Positions 12,456 through 21,922 of a DNA stretch of 29,792 nt are shown one piece after another. The stretch is taken from NCBI GenBank assembly GCA_001724245.1, contig MEDX01000066.1, positions 1 through 29,792 on the forward strand, given 5' to 3'. The notes beneath the pieces were generated by a model. That model was not told where the DNA came from and searched no databases. It worked only from the letters and a program-made list of their open reading frames with translations. Source of the DNA: Fonticula-like sp. SCN 57-25 (lineage: Eukaryota; Nucleariida; Rotosphaerida). Numbering within the stretch: the stretch's first letter is position 1; the number at the start of each line of letters is the position of its first letter. The position numbers were made by a program, and so were the translations under genes.

Positions 12456-14196
12456 TCAATGGTGCTTGGAGCGTTTCGCTGGTTGGGAACCCGAGCTGGC
12501 GCCCCATGATGCCTGCTTGTCCGTGGCACGCTTCTCTGCCCATTCAAAATAGTCGCATCGTGTTCGCGGGTCGCTCGCCGGACCCTCGGGCCTCGCGCAC
12601 AGAAAGAAACGGCGGCCGCGATTAGGCCCGCTCTTGGTGACCGTCAGCATATTGCAAGGTTCGCCGTGCCTGCATTTAGGAGCGCGAGGTTGGCCGTTGA
12701 TTAGCCTGCAGTGCGTTAATAAAAATAAAAAAAATAAAATTAGCGTACTGCTTCCATTGGGAGACCATGTTGCGGTCGGCGTCCTCGGCTGCGGCCAGCA
12801 CCTCCTCGTCTGGCTGGAACTGTTCCGTAGTTTCCGGCTGCGGCGGTACCGTCGACAAAGTGGAAGTAAAAGGCGGTGTAGGGGAAACGGCAGGCTGTGG
12901 CGATTCGCGGCCCTGCGAGTCCGCATCTGACGCCCTCGCACCAAAGAAAGATGCTATCGACGGTTGTGCTTTTGGGCGCTTAGGTGCGGTCGCTGGCAAA
13001 GGCGATGGCGCCGCTGGTAGCAAACCTGTCGGCAGTGCTGACAGCGATGCTATTGATGATGATAAAGATGATGATGATGCGCTGGACAACGTGCTCGGCA
13101 GAGGCAAATCTTTGTCCTTGCCAACCTCCACGCTGCTTGCTTTTACCCCCGTCAAAACCTCGTCTGGAAGAGCGGCCTCGTCCTTGATGGCGCTCGCCGT
13201 TCTAAATAGCGCGCTGATCTTTTGCTGGCTCCCAGAAAACTCTGGCATGAATTTAGTGGCAATTGAAGGCGGATCGCACGCAGCTGCCGATGCCGGCAGG
13301 AGGGCGTCATCGTCTGCCTCGGCCGTCACCGGGCAATGGTCAGAACCGAGGACGTCGCGTCGGATGACGCATGACGAAAAAAGCGCGGCCGTGTTGCTAT
13401 CCGTCAGGACATAATCAATTCGTGACCCGTAGTTTGTTTCTCTCGCGTTGGTGCGCGTGTCCCAGCACGTGTAGGCGCCGCGCTCGTCCGGATGAAACTG
13501 GCGAAAAAGGTCGACAAACTGGCCCCCGCCGGCGGCAAGCATGTTGTGGATCCACGCTCTCGAGGGACGCGCCATATAAGCGTCCAGGCCGCCCAGCATC
13601 CTCACGTCGCGGTCTCCTTCGCACGAGTCTATTGGGTGGTGCGTGCAGTTGAGGTCACCCACAATGACAACGCGCCGGCCAGCGGCGACCAGTGCTTTGC
13701 AGCGCGCTTCGAATGCAGCGTGATAATCTTGCTTAAAAAGATGTCGCTCCTCTGCAGAGCCGGCATTCGGCAAATAGACATTAAATAACACAAACGTCCC
13801 GTGGTCAGTGATCATGCATCGACCCTCGCTGTCGAGCTCGCGCATGCGAGTCGCGCTAAAGCCAAGCTCGGAGGGATCAATGTGGCAGCCTATGCCACCG
13901 CCGCGAATACACGTCAAGCCTTCTTCCGCGGCCACGGGCGTCGCTCGAAGGCGAACATACGTACACACACCAGAGTACCCGCCTTTGTGCTTGCAAAACG
14001 AAAAGAACGCATGGTAGCCGTCCACCAACGCAACATCCGCATCGAGGCGATCGCGCGTCACCTTGGTTTCCTGAAAACAAATGATGTCCGAGTCAAAAGA
14101 GTCCAAGAGCGGGCCTAACGACCGGTGTCGGTTCCAGGGGTAATACTCGCGAAGTGAACGGATGCCGTTCACATTCCATGAGACGATTCGCATCAC
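12456..14196 (-). CDS. APN2: AP endonuclease 2 (APN2/APEX2) with PIP box and GRF zinc finger
   Basis: Class II abasic-site endonuclease and 3'-phosphodiesterase of base excision repair. Exons 14196-12749 and 12705-12456 (43-nt intron, the shortest placed here) give 565 residues. The exonuclease III-type core occupies residues 1-310, with WNVNGIRS, CFQETKV, GDLNCTHHPID, NYGSRIDYVL and GSDHCPV, which supply the metal and catalytic residues. A low-complexity linker holds a consensus PCNA-binding box QPSIASFF near residue 411 and a weaker QQKISALF earlier. The second exon encodes a GRF zinc finger (PKCRHGEPC...GRRFFLCARP...CDYFEW), which in APE2 binds single-stranded DNA. Two adjacent ATGs exist and the outer one is used. 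An E2F-like site lies about 30 nt upstream. Confidence 0.94.
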
Positions 14197-14224
14197 AGCG
14201 AGCTTTCAAACAAGCGCGCGAAAA

Positions 14225-14235
14225 TTGGCGGGAAA
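14225..14235 (-). promoter_or_regulatory. E2F-like site upstream of APN2
   Basis: TTGGCGGGAAA on the plus strand (TTTCCCGCCAA in the direction of APN2) lies 28-38 nt before the APN2 start codon. It matches the E2F/DP consensus form TTSGCGGGAAA closely. E2F or its fungal functional analogues drive replication and repair genes at G1/S, which fits an APN2 promoter. Function is inferred from position and motif only. Confidence 0.4.
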
Positions 14236-14425
14236 CTCATATTACGATCCGGATCCATGTCCGTACATAATGATATGTCATACTTTTGCATCTCTGTTGT
14301 AAGTGCTATTGACTGTACATTTCGTGTGGATTCTAAAACGTATAGAATTATTATGATATTGCGCATGACAAAATTCTACTTTAAACTTTACACAACGAAA
14401 ATAGTGCACGAAAGCCAAATCTCAA

Positions 14426-15342
14426 TTATACGGGTACGCGATCGTTCACTTCATAACGCCCCCCCCGGTGAATGGTAAGGGTCTGCAGCGCCACTCGATC
14501 CTGCTGCTGATCGTTGTGGGTGACCCACACACACATCGCGCCACTCTTCTTAATGCTCGACTCCACCAATAATGTCGTGGTCGCGTCGAGTGCTGAGGTG
14601 GGTTCATCGAGAAGCAGCACGTCAGGCTGGCGAGCGAGAGCCATAGCCAGCGCTGATTGACATATCACAGCTTAACAAACTAATAAAAACATATCAACGG
14701 AAACGCACCAATTCGCTGGATTTCGCCGCCGGAAAGCTCGTTCCAGGTGCGGTCCCAATGCTCCTCTGGAATATCCCAGTCGTACGCCACGTTCTGGGGC
14801 CTCAGGCCTTCGTTGTCCTTCTGCGCCTTGTACGCGCAAATCATTGAATAGAAATCATTCGGTGTGCCGCTGTCGACCGCCGGCCGCTGCGGGACGTACA
14901 TGACGCGGCTGCGCCACTCGGGCACCGGGCACACGGCCGAATCGCTGCCCACGTTAGCGGGCGGAACGCAAAGTCGGAAGCAACAAAAGATCGTACATCG
15001 TGTTGAGATGAATGGTGCCAGTGTCTATCCGCTCGAGCTGCGCGATGCATCGCAGCAAGGTTGTCTTTCCCGTCCCGCTGCTCCCGCGCACGCAGATGAC
15101 TACGAGGGTCAACAATGCGTTGAACAAGCAGGCGCTATCGTACTTTGATGTGTCGCTGTGTTGAGCTGGAAGCTGATGCTCTGGAACGGCGGGTCGACCT
15201 GCTTCCCGCGCACCATGGGCGTCAGATTATCCACGCGAAACATGCCGGGATTGGCTCGCGGGCAGGTGGTGTGCGGCGTCCGTGAAAAGCTGACATCGGA
15301 GATTCTGATCGTCCAATCAGACCCCTCCTTCTCTCGCGTCAT
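14426..15342 (-). CDS. ABC transporter ATPase, FetA/YbbL/STAR1-like
   Basis: Nucleotide-binding subunit of a bacterial-type ABC transporter. Exons 15342-15144, 15099-14997, 14944-14709 and 14652-14426 give 254 residues. All the ATPase motifs are intact: Walker A GSSGTGKTTLL (near residue 72, at the start of exon 2), Q-loop VMYVPQRP, signature LSGGEIQRIALAMAL (rebuilt across the third intron), Walker B DVLLLDEPTSALD and H-loop VWVTHND. The short single domain, without membrane helices, resembles E. coli FetA (YbbL) and plant STAR1. Its partner permease gene starts 146 nt away on the other strand. FetAB affects iron export and oxidative stress in bacteria, and STAR1/STAR2 give aluminium tolerance in rice; the substrate here is unknown. 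The introns (44, 52, 56 nt) show it is fully nuclear. Confidence 0.9.
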
Positions 15343-15488
15343 GGGTTTGCATCCCAGATTGCATATGGCGCAATATGGTGAGCGGCACGTGACTAGGAAT
15401 GGTGTGCGGCTGACGGCATTTGGCGACCTCGCGGGCCGCGACTCGGCAGTAGTTGTTATAGATCTTCCGATCGACCTGTGAGCCAGCC
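15343..15488. promoter_or_regulatory. Bidirectional promoter of the ABC ATPase/permease pair
   Basis: Only 146 nt separate the two start codons, so both genes must be driven from here. The stretch holds a CACGTGAC at 15386-15393, the same core seen in other 5' flanks of this window. Co-regulation of the two subunits is the natural inference from the shared spacer. Confidence 0.5.
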
Positions 15489-16808
15489 ATGTCTGACTCG
15501 GGCGACTGCGATGTCGGCACGCCAGTGTCCTGGGCGAGCGTGGGGTATGGTGCGGCGACGCTCCTTCTTGCGTGTACGTCCCGATCTCTCTCCCCTTGGT
15601 GGCTCTGACGAGCGGCTTTGATAGTCGCGGCCTCCCTGCTTCTCGATCTTGGTCTCCACTGGAAGACGTTTTTTGCGGCCGCTCGGTGCACTGCACAGCT
15701 GACTCTCATGGGCTACATCCTGATGCCCGTGCTTGAGGACGAGACCGGATACTTGGTGCTTGGATTCAGCGGTATGCATCTATATACTCGTAAGTATATA
15801 CTAATCGGTGCTCGGATGCTCAGCTGCGCTGGTGGTGCTTGCCGTGGCCGAGACGACACTGAACAAGGGATCGCACATGTACCGCCACATCTGGCTCAAT
15901 GTACTTGTTGGCATCTCGGTCGCGTGCGTTCCGCTCGCGATCCTCGGCACGGCGTACGTGATGGGTGCCCACCCGTTCTGGCTTCCCCGCGAGTTCATTC
16001 CGATCATCGGCATGCTCATCGGCAACTGTGTCAGCGCCATCGCGCTAGGCGTGCATCACTCGCTGCGGTACTTTTCCGACAACAGGGAGCGGATCGAGTG
16101 GCTGCTGGCCCTCGGCGCTACGCGGTGGGAGGCTGGTGCGCTGCCCCTTGCTTCCTTGCGACCGCCCGTTCTCACCATGGCTTCCTTTTCTATGCATAGC
16201 ACGGCCCATTGTGAGAGACGCACTGCGCGTTGCTATGCTGCCGACGCTTAACGCGATGCAGGTCATGGGTCTGATTACTATCCCCGGCATGGTACGCGGA
16301 TTCCGACCCCTTTTACTGAATTCTGACGTACGTGCTCGCGTGTAGATGACGGGTCAGCTGCTGGCCGGCGCCGACCCTCTGGACGCCGCGAGGTACCAGA
16401 TGGTTGTTATGTTCTTCCTTGTTGCCTCGACGACGCTCGCTACCATCTTTTGCGTCATGTGGACGGTCTACTACGTGCTCGACCACAAGGTGCGATTTGC
16501 TGTTCCTGTATGTGAATTAAAGTGCTCAACGCCCACGCATGTCGCAGCATCGCGTCCGTCTGGATCGCATCAAGCCAAAGAAGCCGTTTGCCACGGCGGT
16601 GTGGCACATTATGAAGGCGATGGTGCAGCCGCTTAAAAAGCTCTGTGCCCGCAACGTGAATGTCGAGAACTCATCGCCGCTGCTCAACGACGACGAGGAT
16701 AAGGGAACGTACTCCGAGTCGGACGATTCGAGCACTCCCTTCATTGCCTCTATCAATCAGGGAGCTTACGCGTCGAGTACAGCTTCGATAGAATCTAAAT
16801 CCGGCTAA
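15489..16808 (+). CDS. UPF0014 / FetB-STAR2-type ABC permease
   Basis: Membrane subunit partner of the adjacent ATPase. Exons 15489-15573, 15625-15771, 15824-16135, 16200-16291, 16346-16489 and 16548-16808 give 346 residues; the introns are 51-64 nt. Family blocks run in order: RCTAQLTLMGYIL, the long central region with FIPIIGMLIGN, LLALGATRWEAARPIVRDALR (rebuilt across intron 3), PTLNAMQVMGLITIPGMMTG (across intron 4) and AGADPLDAARYQMVVMF. About seven membrane helices are expected. The bacterial family is ~260 residues. The extra length is a hydrophilic C-terminal tail rich in Asp, Glu and Ser (residues ~275-346), probably cytosolic, with no counterpart in FetB. The MSDSGDCD start is not conserved. 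Which membrane it occupies is not evident. Confidence 0.9.
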
Positions 16809-17111
16809 GCCACACACGTACACGCATTACAGCAAGCACTCACACACATTTCTGCAATTTCCTATGTGTATAATATATTATCCGTAATATCCGTAATATT
16901 CTGCATGAATGCGGAACTCTGCATGAAAGAGGATAGAATCGATTAAAGTAAAATGACATTAACACGTATGTATTGTAGGTGACATTGTACAAAAATGATA
17001 GATGGGAAGAAGGGCGGTATACATACAGCGACATGAATCAAGCCGCGCATGAATCATATCATACCCACCTGCCATCGTCTATGAGCGCATTAAATCACCG
17101 GCTTCAGCTCA
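16809..17111. other. Shared 3' spacer of permease and MFS genes
   Basis: This 303-nt AT-rich stretch lies between two convergent stop codons. It contains a short direct repeat ATCCGTAATA (16880-16900) and a repeated CTGCATGAA. It is best read as two facing 3' untranslated regions. No gene is seen. Confidence 0.4.
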
Positions 17112-18976
17112 TCAGCAGACGGGGTTCTCAGAGTGCTCCTCCCTGATCTGCTCCGCAATGACAAAGTAGAAGAAGACAGCCCAGCTGACCACGAGCATGA
17201 AGAGCGACAGCGAGATGAAGATGTACGAGTACAGCCGCGGCTTCTCCGGGGCGGCCTGGGTCGAGGCCGCGCCCTCCTCTCCGTAGGGGTTGAGGGACGC
17301 CGTCTGCTCGCGGGCTATCTCGCGCTGCTGCGCACGGAGGGCGGTCGCCTCGGCGAGGTTCTTTTCGAAGAGATCGCTGTAGCCGATGCGACTAACAATG
17401 CGCAGCACGATGGCAAGCAGGAACGCAAACCCGGCCGCGCACGTGAGGAGAATGAGAACGGGCGTGTACCTAACACACAAACGCATCATTAGTCACTGTC
17501 GGGGCAGCTCAAGGCGGGAAAGACGCACTCGTCCTCGCCAGTGGCGGCGTCCTGGACAGCGCCGGCAATCGGGTCCATGATGGTACTTCCAATGTTGGAC
17601 GCGCACTTGTAGATACCGAGGGCGGTACCGACGAGGCGCAGCTCCTCGACGACCATGATGGACGAGATCATCGCGATGGGGCCCGCCGCAAGGGACACGC
17701 TAAAGATGAGCATACCGAGAATGGGGGTAATGTACGTAAAGCCCACGAGCGAGAAGCCGACAACGGCGGTCGCGCCGGATATCATCACTGAGGGCCGCAT
17801 CAGAAGAGGAAAGAAAATCAATAAATGCGAGACGCACCAATGGCCGAGCGGTGACCATACTTGTCGAGCAGTAGGCCGAGGACCGGCGTCAAAAAGATGG
17901 GCACAATCTGCGAGAGACTGGAGAGCCACGCGGCCTTGTTCTGGTCAAAGCCAAAGTGGACGTGAAGAATGTCGCTGCGAGTCCGAGCAGAAGTGAGCGA
18001 GCAAGTTCGCGTCCGCAAAAGAGGATGCGCACGCGACAATGTGAAGGAAGGGGCCCCAGACACCGCCGAAGGCAAACGAGAGCATGACAATGACCCACAG
18101 CGCGCCCGCGAGGTGCAGGACGTCGCGAGGCTTAAAGTCGTGCTTCTTCTTGAGCCTGGCAGTGATCGCCTGAAAAAGCATTAGACGCCGCGACGACAGA
18201 GCAATATGGGGGTGCATACCTGGGTCTTGCCGTCCTTGGGCCCGTTGTTCACCATCCACACATAGTACACGGTGACGAGCCACGAGAAGAAGCACATGGC
18301 GGACGACACCCAGAAGGCGTAACCGTACCAGCCAGTATGGTCAGCGATCTCCTGCACGGTGCCGTTCGCAAGGAAGCTGGCCGCGCGCGACAGACCAATC
18401 TGAATGCCGACCGCAACCGACAGGCCCTTGCCCTCGTACCAGTACGCAAGGATCGACTCTTGCACCGTCACGATGCTGCCGGCGCCCACGCTGCACATAC
18501 AAGTCAGTGCCAGGCAAAAGCGCGCGAGTAACGAACCCGTAGAGGACGCGACCGATCACCATAATGGGGAAGGACGCAAGGTGCGTGGAGATGGCGGTGA
18601 TGACTTCGCCGATCAGAATGAGGGAAGCGGCAAGCAGACTGCCCTTGTTGGTGCCAAAGGTGTCAATGAAGATACCACCAAAGAACGGCATGATGGTGTT
18701 GACGAGCGAGACGGCCGACTGCAGCAAACCGTACTGCGCATTCGAAATGCACAAGTCCTCCTTGATGTCCTGCTTGAGCACACCGAGCATATGGGCCGCA
18801 TAATGGCTGCCGACCGACAGCAGGCAAGTGCAGACGAGCGCAAGGATGCGGTGACGCCATGCGGCCCGCGACTCCTCCTCGGTAGTAATATCAACAGGTG
18901 AGGACGGGACCGGCGAGGCCTTGCCGTCCTCGTCCAGGAGCGGCGCAGACTCGGGCTTTTCAGTTCCGTTCGACAT
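17112..18976 (-). CDS. Major facilitator superfamily transporter (MFSD1-like)
   Basis: Twelve-helix MFS permease, assembled from exons 18976-18537, 18490-18220, 18169-18033, 17974-17838, 17787-17529 and 17469-17112 (introns 46-59 nt) to 533 residues. A hydrophilic N-terminus of ~45 residues precedes helix 1 (ILALVCTCLLSVGSHYAAHM). The signature between helices 2 and 3 is GGIFIDTFGTNKGS, and GRVLYGVGAGSIVTVQES spans the first intron. The second half has QIVPIFLTPVLGLLLDKYGHRS, the repeat of the same motif. A charged loop (residues ~430-490) precedes the last helix, FISLSLFMLVVSWAVFFYFV. The overall pattern resembles MFSD1 and fungal relatives, whose substrates are dipeptides or unknown. ATG 18976 is used; a TTG further out is not. 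A CACGTG ends 15 nt upstream of it. Confidence 0.85.
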
Positions 18977-19332
18977 GCCGGGGGGCGCTCCACGTGAAAT
19001 ATGCAAGTAAGTCCAGCGCGTGCTCCCCGCAAGTGCGGCTTCGCGGGCGCATACTGCATAACGTCAATATCGTCACGTGACGCCATTCACGTCATGCATG
19101 ATTGATCGTGTGCAATCTGCTTCCGGTTTGCATCAGGTAATTTTCGTGTGTCACGGTGGCTTGACAAATGCAAAGTCATCATTTTTGAAACCGGCTCTTG
19201 GGGGATCGCCACGTCGACGCGTGCGCGGGAGGTGGACGACGGACCGCTCGCGCGCCGGCGTGCACTCCCTCCAAGTCTTTGGGTTATTGTTTGGCTGCTT
19301 TTCGTATATTTGTTTGATTGATATAATTTTGC
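18977..19332. promoter_or_regulatory. Divergent spacer between MFS transporter and TTLL genes
   Basis: A 356-nt spacer containing two CACGTG hexamers (18991-18996 and 19074-19079, the latter as TCACGTGA). The half nearest TTLL ends in a T-rich stretch. A plus-strand open frame from 19077 runs through it without family resemblance, so an extra 5' exon of TTLL cannot be fully excluded, but none is supported. Confidence 0.4.
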
Positions 19333-20488
19333 ATGAGCATCGCGATTGCGCACGACGTGCCCGCCTGGCTGGGCGACCTCCTGCAGGAGGCGACCGGCCT
19401 TCGCGCTCTGCAAGCGTGCGCCCCTCCTCTTCCCTCTTGCATGCGTTGATAGACTGACACTTATATTTTTTGGTAGTACTCCGGGAAATAAGACGCTGTG
19501 GACTGTTTTGTGGAGCTGCTGCGCATCGCCCGGCACTCATCTGCTCCCGGCCGATTGGTCCGAGCACCAGCGAGGTGTCAACCACCTCCCTGGTATCGCA
19601 CTCTTGAGCAACAAGTATAACCTTGCGCGACTCCTGATCGGCAACCCGGTTGCCGCGAGCTTTTATCCCCGTACATGGCTGCTGCCGCTCTCCGACGTCG
19701 AATCGGTGTTTGCGGCGTGCAATGGCTCGGTCCTCCTCAAGCCGTCGGTTGGATCGCGCGGAAGGGGCATTGAGCACTACGTTTCCGCAAGCGGCCTTGC
19801 CGCGAGGATCGCCGCCGTGCCGCATCCGCTTGCCTACATCGTGCAGTCGTATGTGGACCGGCCGCTCCTCTGGGACGAGCGCAAGTTCCACCTTCGCATC
19901 TACGTCCTGATCACCGCGTTGGCTCCGACGCCGCGACTCTACGTGCATTCGAGCGGCTACGCGCGCCGCGCAAAGGCAGAGTATCGCGCGCCGCTGGCCG
20001 ACAGCACTCCCGGTGCCCACATCACCAACCTCGGGGCCGTTGAGGAGTGGGGCGCCCACGACGGCTACGACACGTTTGACAGCTTTAATGCGCTAATGGA
20101 CTCGCGCGGCTTTCCAGCCGCTCGCTTCTGGCAGCGAATTGACACCATTTTGATTGAGACTGTTTCTGCGGCTGTGCCGGGCATCCTCGCCGTGCCGACG
20201 CCGCGTCTGGACATGCGAGAGCGCCACGCTTTCGAGCTCCTCGGAGCAGATATCATCGTGGACGCGAGCGGCGCTCCGTGGCTGCTGGAGCTCAACGTCT
20301 CTCCCAGCATGGACATTGCCGCTTCGCCGATTCTGAAGCCTATAAAGTCCCGCGTACTCAGGGACACCTTTGCCGTCCTTCAAGCAACTACGCAGTGCGA
20401 CCCCAGCGAGTACATCGCGAAGGAATTTGAGGCGATGGGCGGGTACAGACGGCTGCTTCCCGCAAAGCCATTTAATACCACTGAATAA
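19333..20488 (+). CDS. Tubulin-tyrosine-ligase-like (TTLL) family ligase
   Basis: ATP-grasp enzyme of the TTL/TTLL family, which ligates tyrosine or glutamate to tubulin or other proteins. Exons 19333-19415 and 19477-20488 (61-nt intron with a CTGAC branch-like site) give 364 residues. Family blocks include NHLPGIALLSNKYNLARLL and the ATP-binding loop LLKPSVGSRGRGI. YIVQSYVDRPLLWDERKFHLRIYVL carries the K-F-x-R-x-Y core. The metal-binding end is FELLGADIIVDASGAPWLLELNVSPSM followed by the SPILKPIKSRVL block. There is no extra microtubule-binding region, so it is closest in size to TTL and the small TTLLs. The start follows from splice phase; a longer unspliced frame from 19346 was rejected because its N-terminus is intron sequence. 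Whether the amino acid added is Tyr, Glu or Gly cannot be told. Confidence 0.87.
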
Positions 20489-20675
20489 AGGGCACAATAA
20501 AGGGTATCAAAGAATTCTATACGCTGCAAGGAACATGGGCAAGAGGGGAAAAAAGAGTGTTTTGGTCGTCATCATTACCTTCTACGCAAAATGCCTTCAC
20601 CACAGAATGGAATTAACAGAAAAAATGAGAAAGATAAAAGAAAACGCAGTTTAAAAAGGGCACATGGTCCCGTGT

Positions 20676-21473
20676 CTAATTGTAGTGAGTGCGGCTCGGG
20701 TTGGCGCCAAAGAGCGAGGTGCGGATATCGGGGAGCGCCTGCGAATCAACGGTGAGCCAAGCAACGAGACAAAAGAGGCAAACGTACGGCCTGGAAAATG
20801 AGCTCAAGACGAGCATCGAGGGTGTTGTTGGAGCGGATGCGGCCTCCGTTCGTGGAGAGGATGACACCACCGGTCGACTCGGCGGGGAGGACCTCGGTAT
20901 CGAGAGCGAGCGTGATGGTCTTCTTGGAGGCAGCCTCGTAGCGCTTCTTGACGTCGCCGAGAACGCCCTGGACAAGGGAAGCATCGGCCTTGCGAGCGAT
21001 GACGGTCGCGTTGTTCTCCATGAGGCCGAAAAGACCCTGCAGGATGAGATCCGCGAGGAGCTTCTTGTACGTCTCGGCGTTAGACGTGAGCGAAGCAAGG
21101 CGCTGGTGAGCCTCGGCCGAAACCGAGTCAAGAACCTTCTCGCGCGCCTGGAGAACGCGGAGACGCTGAGCATTGATCTTGGTCGACTGGTTGCTGTGCA
21201 AGAGAAACAAAAAGATTAGATTCGTCAATGGCCAAGATTGACTAAAAGTGAAACGCACATCTTGCGCTGAACCTCAATCTGCTTCATCTTCTTCTCAAAG
21301 TTGGCGTTGATCTTGAGCTTCTCCTGCTGAACGAGGTTGCCCTTCTCAATGGAAAACTCCTCCTGGGCGCGAGCATTGATCTCGTTCGCCTTCTCGATGG
21401 CCTCCTGCTGGATGAAGCTCACCATCTTGTTCATCTCCGCAGTCACCTGCTCGTCAGAAAAGCCAGACGCCAT
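20676..21473 (-). CDS. VMA4: V-type ATPase subunit E (VMA4/ATP6V1E)
   Basis: Peripheral-stalk subunit of the V1 sector of the vacuolar proton pump. Exons 21473-21259, 21193-20788 and 20738-20676 give 227 residues, the normal family length. The N-terminal half is a long helix (FSDEQVTAEMNKMVSFIQQE...KANEINARAQEEFSIEKG) with the splice-rebuilt VQRKINQSTKINAQRLRVLQ. The C-terminal globular part has YKKLLADLILQGL, ESTGGVILSTNGGRI and NTLDARLELIFQAALPDIRTSLFG, again rebuilt across an intron. The introns are 65 and 49 nt. ATG 21473 gives the conserved start. The gene is convergent with TTLL (187 nt apart). A pair of CCAAT boxes in opposite orientation lies about 180-215 nt upstream. Confidence 0.95.
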
Positions 21474-21922
21474 TTTTATATTTGCCACAGCAACCTAAGA
21501 CGGGCAGCAGGGACAGCGAGCGTAAGGAACACGAGCGGAAAGTCGTGCCGTCTAAAGGCAAAAGTGCGCACCGCTTATTACTCCACGAGCAGAGGCAAAC
21601 TCTTTCAATGTGGGAAGGAAAAAGGGAAAAAAACAGGACTTTCTGTCCATCTGATTGGTCAGTTTGTCCATCAGCAAATGGCCAATCAGGAACGATCACA
21701 AATTGTCACTTTCAGACCACGATGCATGACATTGTGATGTCCGACTCGAGCCTATATGAGGCTTTTCAACGAAATGATACCCATAAAGGCATGATGGTAT
21801 TTAATTTGAGTAAAAACTTTGTAAAAAGCCCATTTTCATGCAAAATAGCAAGCGCTTAATATTGATTGAGAATGAGCCGACTTGCCTATTGGTACAATGA
21901 TAGAATACATGAAATTTTAATG
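21474..21922. promoter_or_regulatory. Upstream region of V-ATPase E with paired CCAAT boxes
   Basis: A 449-nt spacer that also holds the 3' flank of the pseudouridine synthase gene. ATTGG at 21654-21658 and CCAAT at 21682-21686 form an inverted pair 23 nt apart, each within a CTGATTGGTCAG/GGCCAATCAGG context that fits NF-Y (HAP complex) sites. The 21720-21900 part is AT-rich. No gene is seen. Confidence 0.4.

Noticed and set aside
19077-19332. 5' extension of the TTLL gene
   Set aside because: The open frame is not in family register and no donor/acceptor pair joins it to the conserved exon convincingly.
19151-20059. 302-codon minus-strand open frame
   Set aside because: It lies antisense to the TTLL gene and the spacer. 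Composition is Arg/Ser-rich without motifs.
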